Positions 19,670-28,614 of a stretch of 64,000 nt of DNA are shown one piece after another; position 1 is the first letter of the stretch; each line of letters starts with the position of its first letter. The position numbers and the translations under genes were made by a program. A model generated the notes under the pieces. It was given only the letters and a program-made list of their open reading frames with translations. It had not been told where the DNA came from and searched no databases. This stretch comes from HGM04593 sp045630965 (GTDB lineage Bacteria; Bacteroidota; Bacteroidia; Bacteroidales; Bacteroidaceae), in contig JAZQTU010000030.1 of assembly GCA_045630965.1 (NCBI GenBank), positions 62,001-126,000 of the forward strand, written 5' to 3'.

Positions 19670-21316
19670 ATGAAAATTAGCGCATTGCAGAAAGCAAGGG
19701 CTGCTTACCAGCCCAAATTGCCCCAGGCTCTTACTGGTACAGTTAAACTTTGTGAAGGTGCTGCAACCGAGTCGGTAGCAGACCAGGAGGCTATCAAAGC
19801 CATGTTCCCAAACACTTACGGTCTTCCCATCGTTACATTTGAGAAAGGTGGCGAAGCACAGGAGTACCCTGCTATCAATGTAGGTGTAATTCTTTCAGGT
19901 GGTCAGGCTCCCGGCGGTCACAACGTGATTGCAGGTCTTTTCGACGGTGTAAAGAAACTGAACCCCAACAGCCGTCTCTACGGTTTCCTTATGGGCCCCG
20001 GCGGTCTTGTTGACCACAAATACATGGAGATCACAGCAGAACTCATGGACGAGTACCGCAACACAGGTGGTTTCGACATCATCGGTTCAGGCCGTACAAA
20101 GCTCGAGAAGACAGAGCAGTTCGACAAAGGCCTTGAGATCATCAAGCAGCTCGACATCAAGGCTCTCGTAATCATCGGTGGTGACGACTCAAACACAAAC
20201 GCTTGCGTACTTGCAGAGTACTATGCAGCAAAGAACACAGGTGTTCAGGTTATCGGCTGTCCTAAGACTATCGACGGTGACTTGAAGAACGCTTACATTG
20301 AGACATCATTCGGTTTCGACACAGCATGTAAGGTTTATTCAGAGGTTATCGGTAACATCCAGCGTGACTGTAATTCAGCACAGAAGTACTGGCACTTCAT
20401 CAAGTTGATGGGTCGTTCAGCTTCTCACATCGCACTCGAGTGCGCATTGCAGACACAGCCTAACTACTGTATCATTTCAGAGGAGGTTGAGCAGAAGGCT
20501 CTTTCACTTGACAACATCGTAACTTCTATTGCACAGGCAGTTGCTGACCGCGCTGCAGCAGGCAACAACTTCGGTACAGTTCTTATCCCAGAGGGTCTTA
20601 TCGAGTTCGTTCCAGCAATGAAGGCTCTTATCGCAGAGCTCAACGACCTCTTGGCTGTCAAGGGTGAGGAGTACGCAGCTGTTGCACCAGAGGAGCAGCG
20701 CCAGTACATCATCAATCAGCTCTCTAAGGAGAACGCTGAGGTTTACGCAAGCCTCCCAGCAGGTGTTGCACGCCAGTTGACAATGGACCGCGACCCACAC
20801 GGTAACGTACAGGTATCACTCATCGAGACAGAGAAGTTGTTGTCAGAGATGGTAGCTAACAAGCTCGCAGCTTGGAAGGCAGAGGGCAAGTATGTTGGCA
20901 AGTACAACGCACAGCACCACTTCTTCGGTTACGAAGGACGTTGCGCAGCTCCTTCTAACTACGATGCAGACTACTGCTATGCACTCGGTTACAACGCATC
21001 ACAGCTTATCGCTGCAGGCAAGACTGGTTACATGTCATCAGTACGTAACACAACTGCTCCTGCTGCAGAATGGGTTGCAGGTGGTATCCCCATCACAATG
21101 ATGATGAACATGGAACGTCGTCACGGCGAGATGAAGCCAGTTATCCAGAAGGCTCTCGTTGACCTCAACGGCGCACCATTCAAGACTTTCGCTGCAAACA
21201 GAGAGCAGTGGGCTAAGGAGACATGCTATGTATATCCTGGTCCTATCCAGTACTTTGGACCATCAGAAGTTTGTGACCAGACAACAAAGACTCTTGCTCT
21301 TGAGCAGCAGAAGTAA
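19670..21316 (+). CDS. pfp: Diphosphate-fructose-6-phosphate 1-phosphotransferase (PPi-PFK)
   Basis: Phosphorylates fructose 6-phosphate with pyrophosphate, reversibly, in glycolysis. It has 548 residues, the long plant/Bacteroidota-type length. Two diagnostic sites identify the phosphate donor: GGDDS at 170-174 (Asp173 blocks ATP; ATP enzymes have Gly) and PKTIDGD at 198-204 (Lys199). ATG at 19670 (MKISALQKARAAYQ) matches the family's start; an in-frame ATG at 19607 would add a Lys/Phe-rich extension unlike the family. Codon use is strongly biased, so expression is probably high. The ATP-type enzyme is encoded at 50539. The lysozyme gene begins 9 nt downstream. Confidence 0.96.
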   Translation: MKISALQKARAAYQPKLPQALTGTVKLCEGAATESVADQEAIKAMFPNTYGLPIVTFEKGGEAQEYPAINVGVILSGGQAPGGHNVIAGLFDGVKKLNPNSRLYGFLMGPGGLVDHKYMEITAELMDEYRNTGGFDIIGSGRTKLEKTEQFDKGLEIIKQLDIKALVIIGGDDSNTNACVLAEYYAAKNTGVQVIGCPKTIDGDLKNAYIETSFGFDTACKVYSEVIGNIQRDCNSAQKYWHFIKLMGRSASHIALECALQTQPNYCIISEEVEQKALSLDNIVTSIAQAVADRAAAGNNFGTVLIPEGLIEFVPAMKALIAELNDLLAVKGEEYAAVAPEEQRQYIINQLSKENAEVYASLPAGVARQLTMDRDPHGNVQVSLIETEKLLSEMVANKLAAWKAEGKYVGKYNAQHHFFGYEGRCAAPSNYDADYCYALGYNASQLIAAGKTGYMSSVRNTTAPAAEWVAGGIPITMMMNMERRHGEMKPVIQKALVDLNGAPFKTFAANREQWAKETCYVYPGPIQYFGPSEVCDQTTKTLALEQQK

Positions 21317-21325
21317 TTGATTTTG

Positions 21326-22171
21326 ATGGCACAAGCTAAGAAAGCTATAAAAAGAACCGGCGGACGGAAGAAAACTTCCGCCCGCCGTTCATCTTCACGC
21401 AAGAAGGTGCATGAGATGCCACGCTGGCAGTATATTGTCATTGCAACACTTGTGTCCTCATTTGTCATGTTCATAGCCTACCACCTGACATTCAAACAGG
21501 TGATATACCGTTTCACCCCATGTTACGGCGAAAAGATATACGGTACATGTATCCCCAAGGGATATAACGTATACGGCATTGACATATCACACCACCAAGG
21601 AAAAATAGATTGGGAGAAGCTTGCAAGCGAAAACCCCAAAGAGAACCCAATAAGCTTCGTGTATATGAAAGCGTGCGAAGGAAGCGACCACAAGGACACA
21701 CGCTTCGACAGCAATTGGGAGAACGCCAGGAAACATGGTTTCACAAGAGGCGCATACCACTATTTCAGTCCATATTCAACAGGACTTGAACAGGCAAGCA
21801 TGTTCACAAAGACAGTAAAGCTTGAAGCCGGTGACCTTCCGCCAGTCATAGACGTGGAAGAGAAACCCGAAAACAGAACAGTCTTCATGCAGGAGCTGAA
21901 GATATTCATCACAAAGATAGAGAATCACTACGGCGTAAAGCCTATCATATATTCAGGCAAAAAGTACAAGACACGTTACCTCAATGACAGTTTCTTTGAG
22001 CGCTATCCTACATGGATAGCACATTACTACGTTGACTCACTCGAGGTAGACCAGAACTGGACATTTTGGCAATGCTCCGACAGAGGTAAACTCCCCGGCA
22101 TAAACAGGAACGTCGATATAAACATTTTCAACGGTGAACTCCCCAAGCTAAAGAATCTCAGAATAAAGTAA
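21326..22171 (+). CDS. Membrane-anchored GH25 lysozyme (N-acetylmuramidase)
   Basis: Predicted to cut the N-acetylmuramic acid-GlcNAc bond of peptidoglycan from the periplasmic face. The 281-residue protein has a basic cytoplasmic tail (1-33, rich in Arg/Lys/Ser), one membrane anchor (about 36-55), then the GH25 domain from about 80. Active-site residues are visible: D86 in YGIDISHHQG and the D176/E178 pair in PVIDVEE. The end RNVDINIFNG is also typical. ATG at 21326 is used; the in-frame TTG at 21317 directly abuts the pfp stop. It probably shares the pfp transcript. It may act in cell wall remodelling or against other bacteria; nothing here decides which. Confidence 0.93.
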   Translation: MAQAKKAIKRTGGRKKTSARRSSSRKKVHEMPRWQYIVIATLVSSFVMFIAYHLTFKQVIYRFTPCYGEKIYGTCIPKGYNVYGIDISHHQGKIDWEKLASENPKENPISFVYMKACEGSDHKDTRFDSNWENARKHGFTRGAYHYFSPYSTGLEQASMFTKTVKLEAGDLPPVIDVEEKPENRTVFMQELKIFITKIENHYGVKPIIYSGKKYKTRYLNDSFFERYPTWIAHYYVDSLEVDQNWTFWQCSDRGKLPGINRNVDINIFNGELPKLKNLRIK

Positions 22172-22221
22172 ACGGGAAAAACGATAAGTTACGCTCAAAC
22201 AGGAAATCCTGGAACAAAACA

Positions 22222-22251
22222 GACTCCTCTGTCCCATGGGACAGAGGAGTC
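22222..22251. terminator. 30-bp palindrome between convergent genes
   Basis: Perfect inverted repeat GACTCCTCTGTCCC-AT-GGGACAGAGGAGTC located 50 nt after the lysozyme stop and 31 nt beyond the end of the leftward GEVED gene. It can serve as a terminator for both. Confidence 0.7.
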
Positions 22252-22282
22252 ATTATATAGATTTATTTGAATATACTCCTTG

Positions 22283-24238
22283 TTACTTCACATGAACCTT
22301 CTTGTTACCGATGATATATATTCCTTTAGGGAGGCCTTGCAACTTGTTTACGCGACGGCCATCAATGGTATAGATAGTCAAATCGGTTGTAGTTTCCACA
22401 ATTTCAATACCTGATGTATCTACTACGCTGAGGATAGCATCAACGATAAAACCACCGTTGGCAATAATACCATTGGTACCGGTTGCAGTACCGTCGGCAG
22501 CCAGCTGTCCACCCGGGTCTATGCTATTCCAGTCTACCTTGAAGCGAATACGGTAGTTACCCGCTTCATCAGGGGCTTGGAATGAAGGACAAGACATTGT
22601 ATTGCGGCTATCGCCTGTAAGATAGGCACCGGCTGAGTTGTATCCGCTTGCATCATTATTGAAGTCACCGGAATAGAAGCTGAAGCTCTTCACTTCGGTA
22701 TTGCTTTGATCGGTGCAGCCTTCGGTAAACGAAAATTGCTTATCTTCGTTTTCATCAACAAACACATAGCCATGCATCCATGTACCGGTATATGTAAATT
22801 TTACAGTCAGAGTCTCACCAGGCATACACTTCAAATAATTGCTTTCCTTTGTAGTCAAGTCATTGTATACTTTACTGCCAGTCACATTCAGAGTTTGCTC
22901 CTCATCACCATCTGCAGTCAATGATACAGCGGTAAGTTTACGGTCGGTACGTGTCGCTGTGGTATTTTTAGGGAAATTGACAGGATAAGTGCCGTCATCT
23001 TCTACTTCGACTTCACCCTCCACTGTCGCAAAAACAGCTACGAGGTCTTTGTTTTCAGTCATTGTCACAGTGTATTCAGGCTTGTATGAAACGATTGTTC
23101 TTCCCTTGCGCCAACCATGAAAGAAGTAACCTTCATTCACCTCTGCCACTACAGTGAGCTCTGTACCTGGATCGACAGTCAACATCTTTTCATCTGTATC
23201 CTTGATGCTCACTGTACCGCGATCAGCAGCATTGGCTGAGACCTTCAATGTACGTTGGCTCTGCGCAGCACCAAAATCGAATGGCAAATCATACATTGTA
23301 CCATAGAAATCGGCGTTGGCTGACTCACCGCCACTCTGGTCTACGCGGATGCGGAAACGTCCATTTGTTGCATTGCCTGCAGGTACAGTGAATTCTGCCT
23401 CAATCAACTCGCCCAAATTTGGTTTTACGCTTTGTTCAAAAGCACCGTCGCCGTCAAAGTCAGCCCACACGGTCACTACCAGACCCATTTCGCTTGCACC
23501 GACCAGTTTAGCAGCCAACTTGACATTGCCTTCGCGCATCAGTTCAGCACGCTCCTGAGTATAGAGTGTATAGCGTCCTGTAGTCGCAGGCTTGTAGTGC
23601 AATTCGGTCAATACTCCGTCTCCGGTTATATCCACTTGAGTCAGGCGTGTCTTTGCGGAATATGTTCCGCATGGCAATCTGTAAGCAGCGATAGAAGAGC
23701 AAACATCGGGTTCCTCGTCTGCAGGAGGTTCCGGAGCAGATGTATTATAACTAACCTCATTGATTTCCCAATACGAATTACCACGACCGGTCTTCACATA
23801 GTAAGCCACTACACCGGTAGCACCTTTATTGAGACCGAGTGTAGCATCCTCGTTATAATTGATTGCACCCTGGTCATTGGAAGCCAGGAAATATGTCGTA
23901 CCGCTACCTGTTGTGCCAGCACCGGTGCTTACATAATATTCCACAGGATCGTTACCCAGAGTCACATTAGTACTCAATGTTATATTAGACGACTGCATAT
24001 AGGTTTCAGTCGCTACATTCTTGATGTAATAGCAGTTGGGATTATTTGTAGGGATAAACTGCCACACGTACACACCATTGTCTGCATTGAGCGTACCAGT
24101 CTGCATCACGCCGTCTGCAGCATAGATATACGAGCTTGATTCGCCATTGCGGTTGATTGTGTAATATTTGTCTTGTTCAAAGGCCCAACCTTGTGAAACT
24201 GCGACCAGAGACAAGAATAGGATGAATATCTTTTTCAT
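22283..24238 (-). CDS. Secreted GEVED/InlB-repeat protein with type IX-like C-terminal tail
   Basis: A 651-residue exported protein (signal peptide 1-19, ending GWA) without a recognisable catalytic domain. An N-terminal beta-trefoil-like region (about 22-170) is followed by a first GEVED-type module (DFDGDGAFE, about 190-325). A divergent InlB B-repeat (about 330-405, with GYFFHGWRKG) and a second GEVED module (WMHGYVFVDENEDKQFSF, about 430-615) follow. The last 35 residues (IYTIDGRRVNKLQGLPKGIY and onward, ending KKVHVK) resemble a type IX sorting domain and closely match the tail of the protein at 57807. It lies 68 nt after a sulfatase gene on the same strand. A glycan-binding role is inferred. 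Confidence 0.82.
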   Translation of the reverse strand: MKKIFILFLSLVAVSQGWAFEQDKYYTINRNGESSSYIYAADGVMQTGTLNADNGVYVWQFIPTNNPNCYYIKNVATETYMQSSNITLSTNVTLGNDPVEYYVSTGAGTTGSGTTYFLASNDQGAINYNEDATLGLNKGATGVVAYYVKTGRGNSYWEINEVSYNTSAPEPPADEEPDVCSSIAAYRLPCGTYSAKTRLTQVDITGDGVLTELHYKPATTGRYTLYTQERAELMREGNVKLAAKLVGASEMGLVVTVWADFDGDGAFEQSVKPNLGELIEAEFTVPAGNATNGRFRIRVDQSGGESANADFYGTMYDLPFDFGAAQSQRTLKVSANAADRGTVSIKDTDEKMLTVDPGTELTVVAEVNEGYFFHGWRKGRTIVSYKPEYTVTMTENKDLVAVFATVEGEVEVEDDGTYPVNFPKNTTATRTDRKLTAVSLTADGDEEQTLNVTGSKVYNDLTTKESNYLKCMPGETLTVKFTYTGTWMHGYVFVDENEDKQFSFTEGCTDQSNTEVKSFSFYSGDFNNDASGYNSAGAYLTGDSRNTMSCPSFQAPDEAGNYRIRFKVDWNSIDPGGQLAADGTATGTNGIIANGGFIVDAILSVVDTSGIEIVETTTDLTIYTIDGRRVNKLQGLPKGIYIIGNKKVHVK

Positions 24239-24306
24239 AGGGATATTTTTTTATATTAAAGTAGTGTGAGAAAATCCGGAATAACTAATTCCAATTATTC
24301 ACTACA

Positions 24307-25917
24307 TTATCTCTTGCTTGTTTCTCCAGGCATAGTAACCTTGAACAAATCGCTGGTAGTATGCTCCTGATTGATAATCTGCACCATTTTTTTCACCACA
24401 TCAGGATTTTCCGCCGCCACGTCAACGTCTTCGTGTACATCGACAGAGAGATCGTACAACTGTGTCGCGCCATCCTTCACCACCAACTTCCAGTCGCCCA
24501 TACGCAACGCCATCATGTTGGTTTCGTGGAACTCCCAGTAGAGGAATTCGTGCTTTTCCTGTTCCGCATCATTACCGCGAAGGGTATTGTTGAACGAAAC
24601 ACCGTCCCAACGCTGTGTCTCAGTGCTTGCCTTGCGGCTATAAGCATCACCGTTGAGACCTGCGTAGTCGAGGAGTGTAGGCATCAGGTCATAGAAAGCC
24701 AACTGGTGATCATTCACTGTACCTGCCGGTACACCAGGACCTTTGACGATGAACGGCACACGGATACCACCTTCGTGTGTAGAACGCTTGGTACCACGCA
24801 ACATACCGTCACGGTTGAACCATGCAGGATCGGCACCACCCTCTTCGTGAGGACCGTTGTCCGATGTAAAGATTACGAGAGTATTGTCAGCAAGTCCCTT
24901 TTCTTCCAACTTCGCAAAGATTTCGCCTACCTGAGTATCGAGACGAGTAATCATGGCTGCAAATTGGGCATGCCTATTGGCATTCCTGTAATACCAAGAG
25001 CCGAAAGCACCGCCAAAGCCACTATCGTCGCAAGCAAATGCCTGGGTATACTTCTGCAAGATACTATCATTAGGTTGCCACAGCTCGGCATGAGGCAAAG
25101 TATAGGTAAAGATACCGAGGAATGGCTTGCCTTCCTCCTGACGGTCTATCCAATCCAATGCGTATTGATGGATGAGATCGGCAGTATATTGCTCACGATT
25201 TTCATAGTCAGCATTTCCCGACGACACGTCGCGGTGTTGGATATTCTGCTTCAATGTATCCACCATAATATGTTTGTCGCCGTACTTCTCGGGGTCGTAG
25301 CGGTTCAAGAAGTTAGGATAGTAAGTGTGTGCCTGGAATTGGCAGATAGGACCATAGTAGCAATCGATACCACGTTTGTTAGGTAACGAAGCCGAACTGC
25401 TGGTGGCTGAAGCACTGGTGATGGTATTACCATCTGCATCCACCTTGTAAGTATCGGGATAGTTCAAATTGTAGTAACCACCAGCCCATTTACCGAACAT
25501 ACCTGTGCGATAGCCAGCTTCCTTGAACAATTCGGGCACAATCTTGTGTGTATTCTTATAAGGTTCCTGACCTATGATATGATAGTCAGGATTTGAGCCG
25601 AACATGTTTTCCTGACGTGCACTTTGCCAGTACTCGCGGTTACCACGCACGTGAACGTGACCCGTATGTTGACCAGTCATAAAACAGGCACGCGATGGAG
25701 CACTCACCGGGCTACCGGCATAGGCCTGAGTGAAACGCATACCTTCGGCAGCCATTCTGTCCAAACAGGGTGTAGAGATCAATTGCTGACCATAGCAACC
25801 CAAATCGCCGTACCCCATATCATCGCACATAATATATATAATATTAGGACGTTCTTGTGCCGCTGCCACAGCAGGCAGGATACCAGCGAAAAGCATCAAT
25901 GCATTACTTTTCTTCAT
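24307..25917 (-). CDS. Secreted sulfatase, S1 family, serine-type
   Basis: Predicted periplasmic or surface sulfatase of 536 residues (signal peptide 1-20, ending VAAA). Metal-binding Asp32/Asp33 lie in MCDDMGYGD. The modification motif is S-A-P-S-R at 72-76 (VSAPSRACFMTGQHTGH), so the formylglycine would be made from Ser72 and needs an anaerobic anSME-type maturase, which is not in this window. Further alkaline phosphatase-fold metal residues appear at IFTSDNGPHEEGG. The substrate cannot be read from sequence; host mucin or glycosaminoglycan sulfate is plausible beside two sialidases. It is followed by the GEVED protein, probably in one operon. Confidence 0.94.
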   Translation of the reverse strand: MKKSNALMLFAGILPAVAAAQERPNIIYIMCDDMGYGDLGCYGQQLISTPCLDRMAAEGMRFTQAYAGSPVSAPSRACFMTGQHTGHVHVRGNREYWQSARQENMFGSNPDYHIIGQEPYKNTHKIVPELFKEAGYRTGMFGKWAGGYYNLNYPDTYKVDADGNTITSASATSSSASLPNKRGIDCYYGPICQFQAHTYYPNFLNRYDPEKYGDKHIMVDTLKQNIQHRDVSSGNADYENREQYTADLIHQYALDWIDRQEEGKPFLGIFTYTLPHAELWQPNDSILQKYTQAFACDDSGFGGAFGSWYYRNANRHAQFAAMITRLDTQVGEIFAKLEEKGLADNTLVIFTSDNGPHEEGGADPAWFNRDGMLRGTKRSTHEGGIRVPFIVKGPGVPAGTVNDHQLAFYDLMPTLLDYAGLNGDAYSRKASTETQRWDGVSFNNTLRGNDAEQEKHEFLYWEFHETNMMALRMGDWKLVVKDGATQLYDLSVDVHEDVDVAAENPDVVKKMVQIINQEHTTSDLFKVTMPGETSKR

Positions 25918-25929
25918 ACTATCTATAGA

Positions 25930-25953
25930 TTTTACAAATTAGTTTTGTAAAAA
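25930..25953. repeat. Operator-like palindrome upstream of the sulfatase
   Basis: Inverted repeat TTTTACAAA-ttagt-TTTGTAAAA lies 13 nt upstream of the sulfatase start. Nineteen nt of it (25935-25953) recur exactly at 7707-7725 upstream of tamB. Its position suits a regulator site or a leader hairpin. Confidence 0.4.
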
Positions 25954-26080
25954 TAAGAAAACGACGAAATAAAAAAAAATAAAATGGATTTATTTACGAA
26001 ATATAAGTTCCTAAAACGAAAATAATCAATAAAAAGAGGATATTGACAGTGTACAGATTGCTTCCCAAAGGAGAATATAT

Positions 26081-26125
26081 ATACAAGTGCAATAGTGGCG
26101 AATTTCGCCACTATTGCACTTGTAT
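26081..26125 (-). terminator. Long perfect hairpin downstream of rluD
   Basis: A 22-bp perfect stem (26081-26102 with 26104-26125) begins 29 nt after the rluD stop. It most likely ends the PASTA-rluD transcript. No clear T-run follows in the leftward direction. Confidence 0.65.
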
Positions 26126-26154
26126 TCATTACTTAAAGGATATGACAAGAAAAG

Positions 26155-27228
26155 TCACTCCATGTAGGCAGCGCTTGCGCTTGAATATCTACGCCATGCG
26201 TCAACCATTGCAATGAAGTCAGATGGTAATTCTGAATCAAAGAACATCATCTCGCCGGTAACAGGGTGCACAAAGCCCAAAGTCTTCGCATGAAGAGCCT
26301 GACGCGGACAAAGCTTGAAACAGTTACGGACAAACTGACTGTACTTGCTGAAATTGGTACCCTTCAGAATCTCATCACCACCATACACGTCATCATTGAA
26401 AAGTATATGACCGATATGCTTCATATGTACCCTTATCTGGTGCGTACGGCCTGTCTCAAGGTTACATTCCACCAATGAGACATAGCTCAACCTTTCAAGC
26501 ACCCTGTAATGCGTAACAGCATGCTTTCCGACAGCCTCATCGGGCGACACACACATCTGCAACCTGTTACGTGGATTACGTGTTATATTACCGACGACCG
26601 TTCCGGTATCCTCCTTTACATTACCCCACACAACAGCGTTGTATGTTCTCTTTGTTGTCTTATTGAAGAACTGCAGACCAAGATGTTGCTTTGCAAAAGC
26701 AGTCTTTGCAATAACGAGAAGCCCCGACGTATTCTTGTCGATACGGTGCACCAGACCCACCTGCGGGTCGTTAGGGTCAAAATTAGGATTATCCCTAAGA
26801 TGCCATGCAACAGCATTGATGAGTGTACCATGAGTATTTCCGCATCCCGGATGAACCACAAGCCCGGCAGGCTTGTTGACAACCATTAAAGAGTCATCCT
26901 CATACACAACATCCAGCGGAATATCTTCGGGAACAATACTGTTGTCATAGGCAGGAGTATTATATGTTATGACAACCTCTTCAAGAGGCTTCACTTTGTA
27001 ATTGCTTTTTACCACCTTGCCGTTTACGGTTATGGCACCGGCATCGGCAGCCTGCTGAATCTTATTGCGCGAAGTATTAGCAAGATGATCTATAAGAAAT
27101 TTATCAATACGTACAGGAGACTGCCCCCTGTCAACCGTTATTCGCACCTCACGGAACAACGACTCCTCCATTTCGAGCCCCTCATCGAGTTCAGGCGCAA
27201 AATCATCGATATTGTCAAAATCTTTCAT
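26155..27228 (-). CDS. rluD: RluD-type 23S rRNA pseudouridine synthase
   Basis: Converts specific uridines of 23S rRNA to pseudouridine (positions in helix 69 for RluD). The 357-residue protein has an N-terminal S4 RNA-binding domain (about 30-100, RIDKFLIDHLANTSRNKIQ). The catalytic domain includes HRIDKNTSGLLVIAK with the catalytic Asp, and the C-terminal ETGRTHQIRVHMKHIGH. A C-terminal tail of about 40 residues is longer than in Escherichia coli. Its ATG follows the stop of the PASTA gene without a gap, so the two form one unit. A second RluA-family gene lies at the right edge. Confidence 0.95.
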   Translation of the reverse strand: MKDFDNIDDFAPELDEGLEMEESLFREVRITVDRGQSPVRIDKFLIDHLANTSRNKIQQAADAGAITVNGKVVKSNYKVKPLEEVVITYNTPAYDNSIVPEDIPLDVVYEDDSLMVVNKPAGLVVHPGCGNTHGTLINAVAWHLRDNPNFDPNDPQVGLVHRIDKNTSGLLVIAKTAFAKQHLGLQFFNKTTKRTYNAVVWGNVKEDTGTVVGNITRNPRNRLQMCVSPDEAVGKHAVTHYRVLERLSYVSLVECNLETGRTHQIRVHMKHIGHILFNDDVYGGDEILKGTNFSKYSQFVRNCFKLCPRQALHAKTLGFVHPVTGEMMFFDSELPSDFIAMVDAWRRYSSASAAYME

Positions 27229-27813
27229 TTATTCAAAGTATCCTTCGTCAATTACAGACTCCACACGCACCGGGTCAGTACCATTGCCCACGACAAGGAC
27301 AAGATTTGAGCCACGCGCCACACTCTCACCATTGTACAGTTCCTTACCGCCGCAAAGGACAGAATATACCCAATCCTTTTCACCATCCTGATAAAGGACA
27401 CCGGAAAGAACAAAGCCCGAAGCTTTGAGACGCGCTTCGGCCTCACGTAGCGAACAGTTGTCGATGACACTGGGCAGTGTAACGATAGGCTTGTTGAGAG
27501 AACTCATGACAAGCATAATCTTACGTCCCTCCTTAACCTTGGCACCGGCAACAGGCCTTTGCTCCACGACCTCATTTTCTTCAGCACCCTTCTTATACTT
27601 ATAATCGACAATCTCCATGTCAAGATCACGGCTACGGAGCAGCTCCTTCGCCTCCTCGAGCTGCATACCACAGATGTCAGGCACAACACAATGCTTACCA
27701 TGATTTGTATAACAATCGAGCCAGACAAGCACCATTGTTGGAACTATTACAACAATCGCCAACATGGCAAGCAAGTTTATAACAATCCTTTTCAAGCCTT
27801 TCTTTTTACCCAT
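27229..27813 (-). CDS. Membrane-anchored PASTA-domain protein
   Basis: A 194-residue protein with a short basic cytoplasmic N-terminus, one membrane segment (about 12-32) and two to three PASTA repeats outside (VPDICGMQLEEAKELLRSRD, then LPSVIDNCSLREAEARLKAS). PASTA modules bind peptidoglycan fragments or unlinked muropeptides in kinases and PBPs. No kinase or transpeptidase domain is present, so it would be a stand-alone sensor or wall anchor. It abuts rluD directly, an arrangement I believe is common in Bacteroidales. The function is unknown. Confidence 0.87.
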   Translation of the reverse strand: MGKKKGLKRIVINLLAMLAIVVIVPTMVLVWLDCYTNHGKHCVVPDICGMQLEEAKELLRSRDLDMEIVDYKYKKGAEENEVVEQRPVAGAKVKEGRKIMLVMSSLNKPIVTLPSVIDNCSLREAEARLKASGFVLSGVLYQDGEKDWVYSVLCGGKELYNGESVARGSNLVLVVGNGTDPVRVESVIDEGYFE

Positions 27814-28012
27814 TTTTATATTCTTTGATATTGCTTGACTTATTATGAAGCATCATTTTACAACAATACAAAATTAATACAAGTTACGTGCATAAGCAAA
27901 ATTAAGTTCCATTTTTTGAAACAGAGAGCCATAAACAGACTTTTTAATACCTTACAACAAAGAAGAAACGAATTGAACAACTTTTCATGGTTGTTTTCTT
28001 TATATTTTATAT

Positions 28013-28020
28013 TATCTTCG
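28013..28020 (+). promoter_or_regulatory. Promoter -7 element for the DUF4468-porin-DUF4421 run
   Basis: TATCTTCG at 28013-28020 fits the Bacteroides -7 consensus; a weak TTGT lies 18 nt upstream at 27991. The start codon is 33 nt downstream. Confidence 0.5.
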
Positions 28021-28053
28021 CAGAATAATTTATGGATAAATTATAATTGTAAC

Positions 28054-28614
28054 ATGAAAAGTTTTTTTGCATTTGCAATCATTTTAATGGCTGTTATTAC
28101 AGTTTCGGCACAACAGCCCCATGAAGCCGGTGCTGTACCGGTAATAAACGGTAAGGTTACATTCGAGGAGACTATTCCTGCAACAGGCATGTACCAGAAG
28201 GAGGTAAAGAACATTATCGATACATGGGTGAAGGAGCGTTTTGTTAAGCCGACGGTAATATCAAGAAACTCATTCAGTAGCGAGCAACCCGAAACTGTAA
28301 TACTGAAAAGTGAGGAGTACATCACATTCAAAAGTGCGGCGCTTGTGCTTGACCGTGCAAGGATATACTATTTCCTTACTTTGACAGCGAATGACGGTAG
28401 CTGTACATTCAACATGTCACGCATCACATACTGGTACGATGATGAGGATGAGAAAGGCGGCCTGAAGATGAAGGCCGAAGAGTGGATTACCGATGAGAAT
28501 GCTTTGAACAAGAAGGGTAAACTGAAAAAGTTCGAAGGCAAGTTCCGCCGCAAGACTATTGAGCTTAAGGAGAAACTCGTCAAGGACCTTGAATACAGAT
28601 TGAAGACAAAATGA
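28054..28614 (+). CDS. Secreted DUF4468-domain protein
   Basis: A 186-residue exported protein (signal peptide 1-19, ending VSA) matching DUF4468, a Bacteroidota family of unknown function with a predicted TBP-like fold. The typical start of the domain, GKVTFEETIPATGMYQKEV, is visible, and the C-terminus is highly charged (Lys/Glu). ATG at 28054 is preferred because it gives a clean signal peptide and sits 33 nt after a promoter element; the longer frame from 27835 crosses that promoter. The stop overlaps the next small gene by 4 nt. Confidence 0.85.
   Translation: MKSFFAFAIILMAVITVSAQQPHEAGAVPVINGKVTFEETIPATGMYQKEVKNIIDTWVKERFVKPTVISRNSFSSEQPETVILKSEEYITFKSAALVLDRARIYYFLTLTANDGSCTFNMSRITYWYDDEDEKGGLKMKAEEWITDENALNKKGKLKKFEGKFRRKTIELKEKLVKDLEYRLKTK

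Noticed and set aside
24361..25386. 341-codon open frame opposite the sulfatase
   Set aside because: The sulfatase has intact motifs throughout; the opposite frame is Ile/His/Arg-rich noise.
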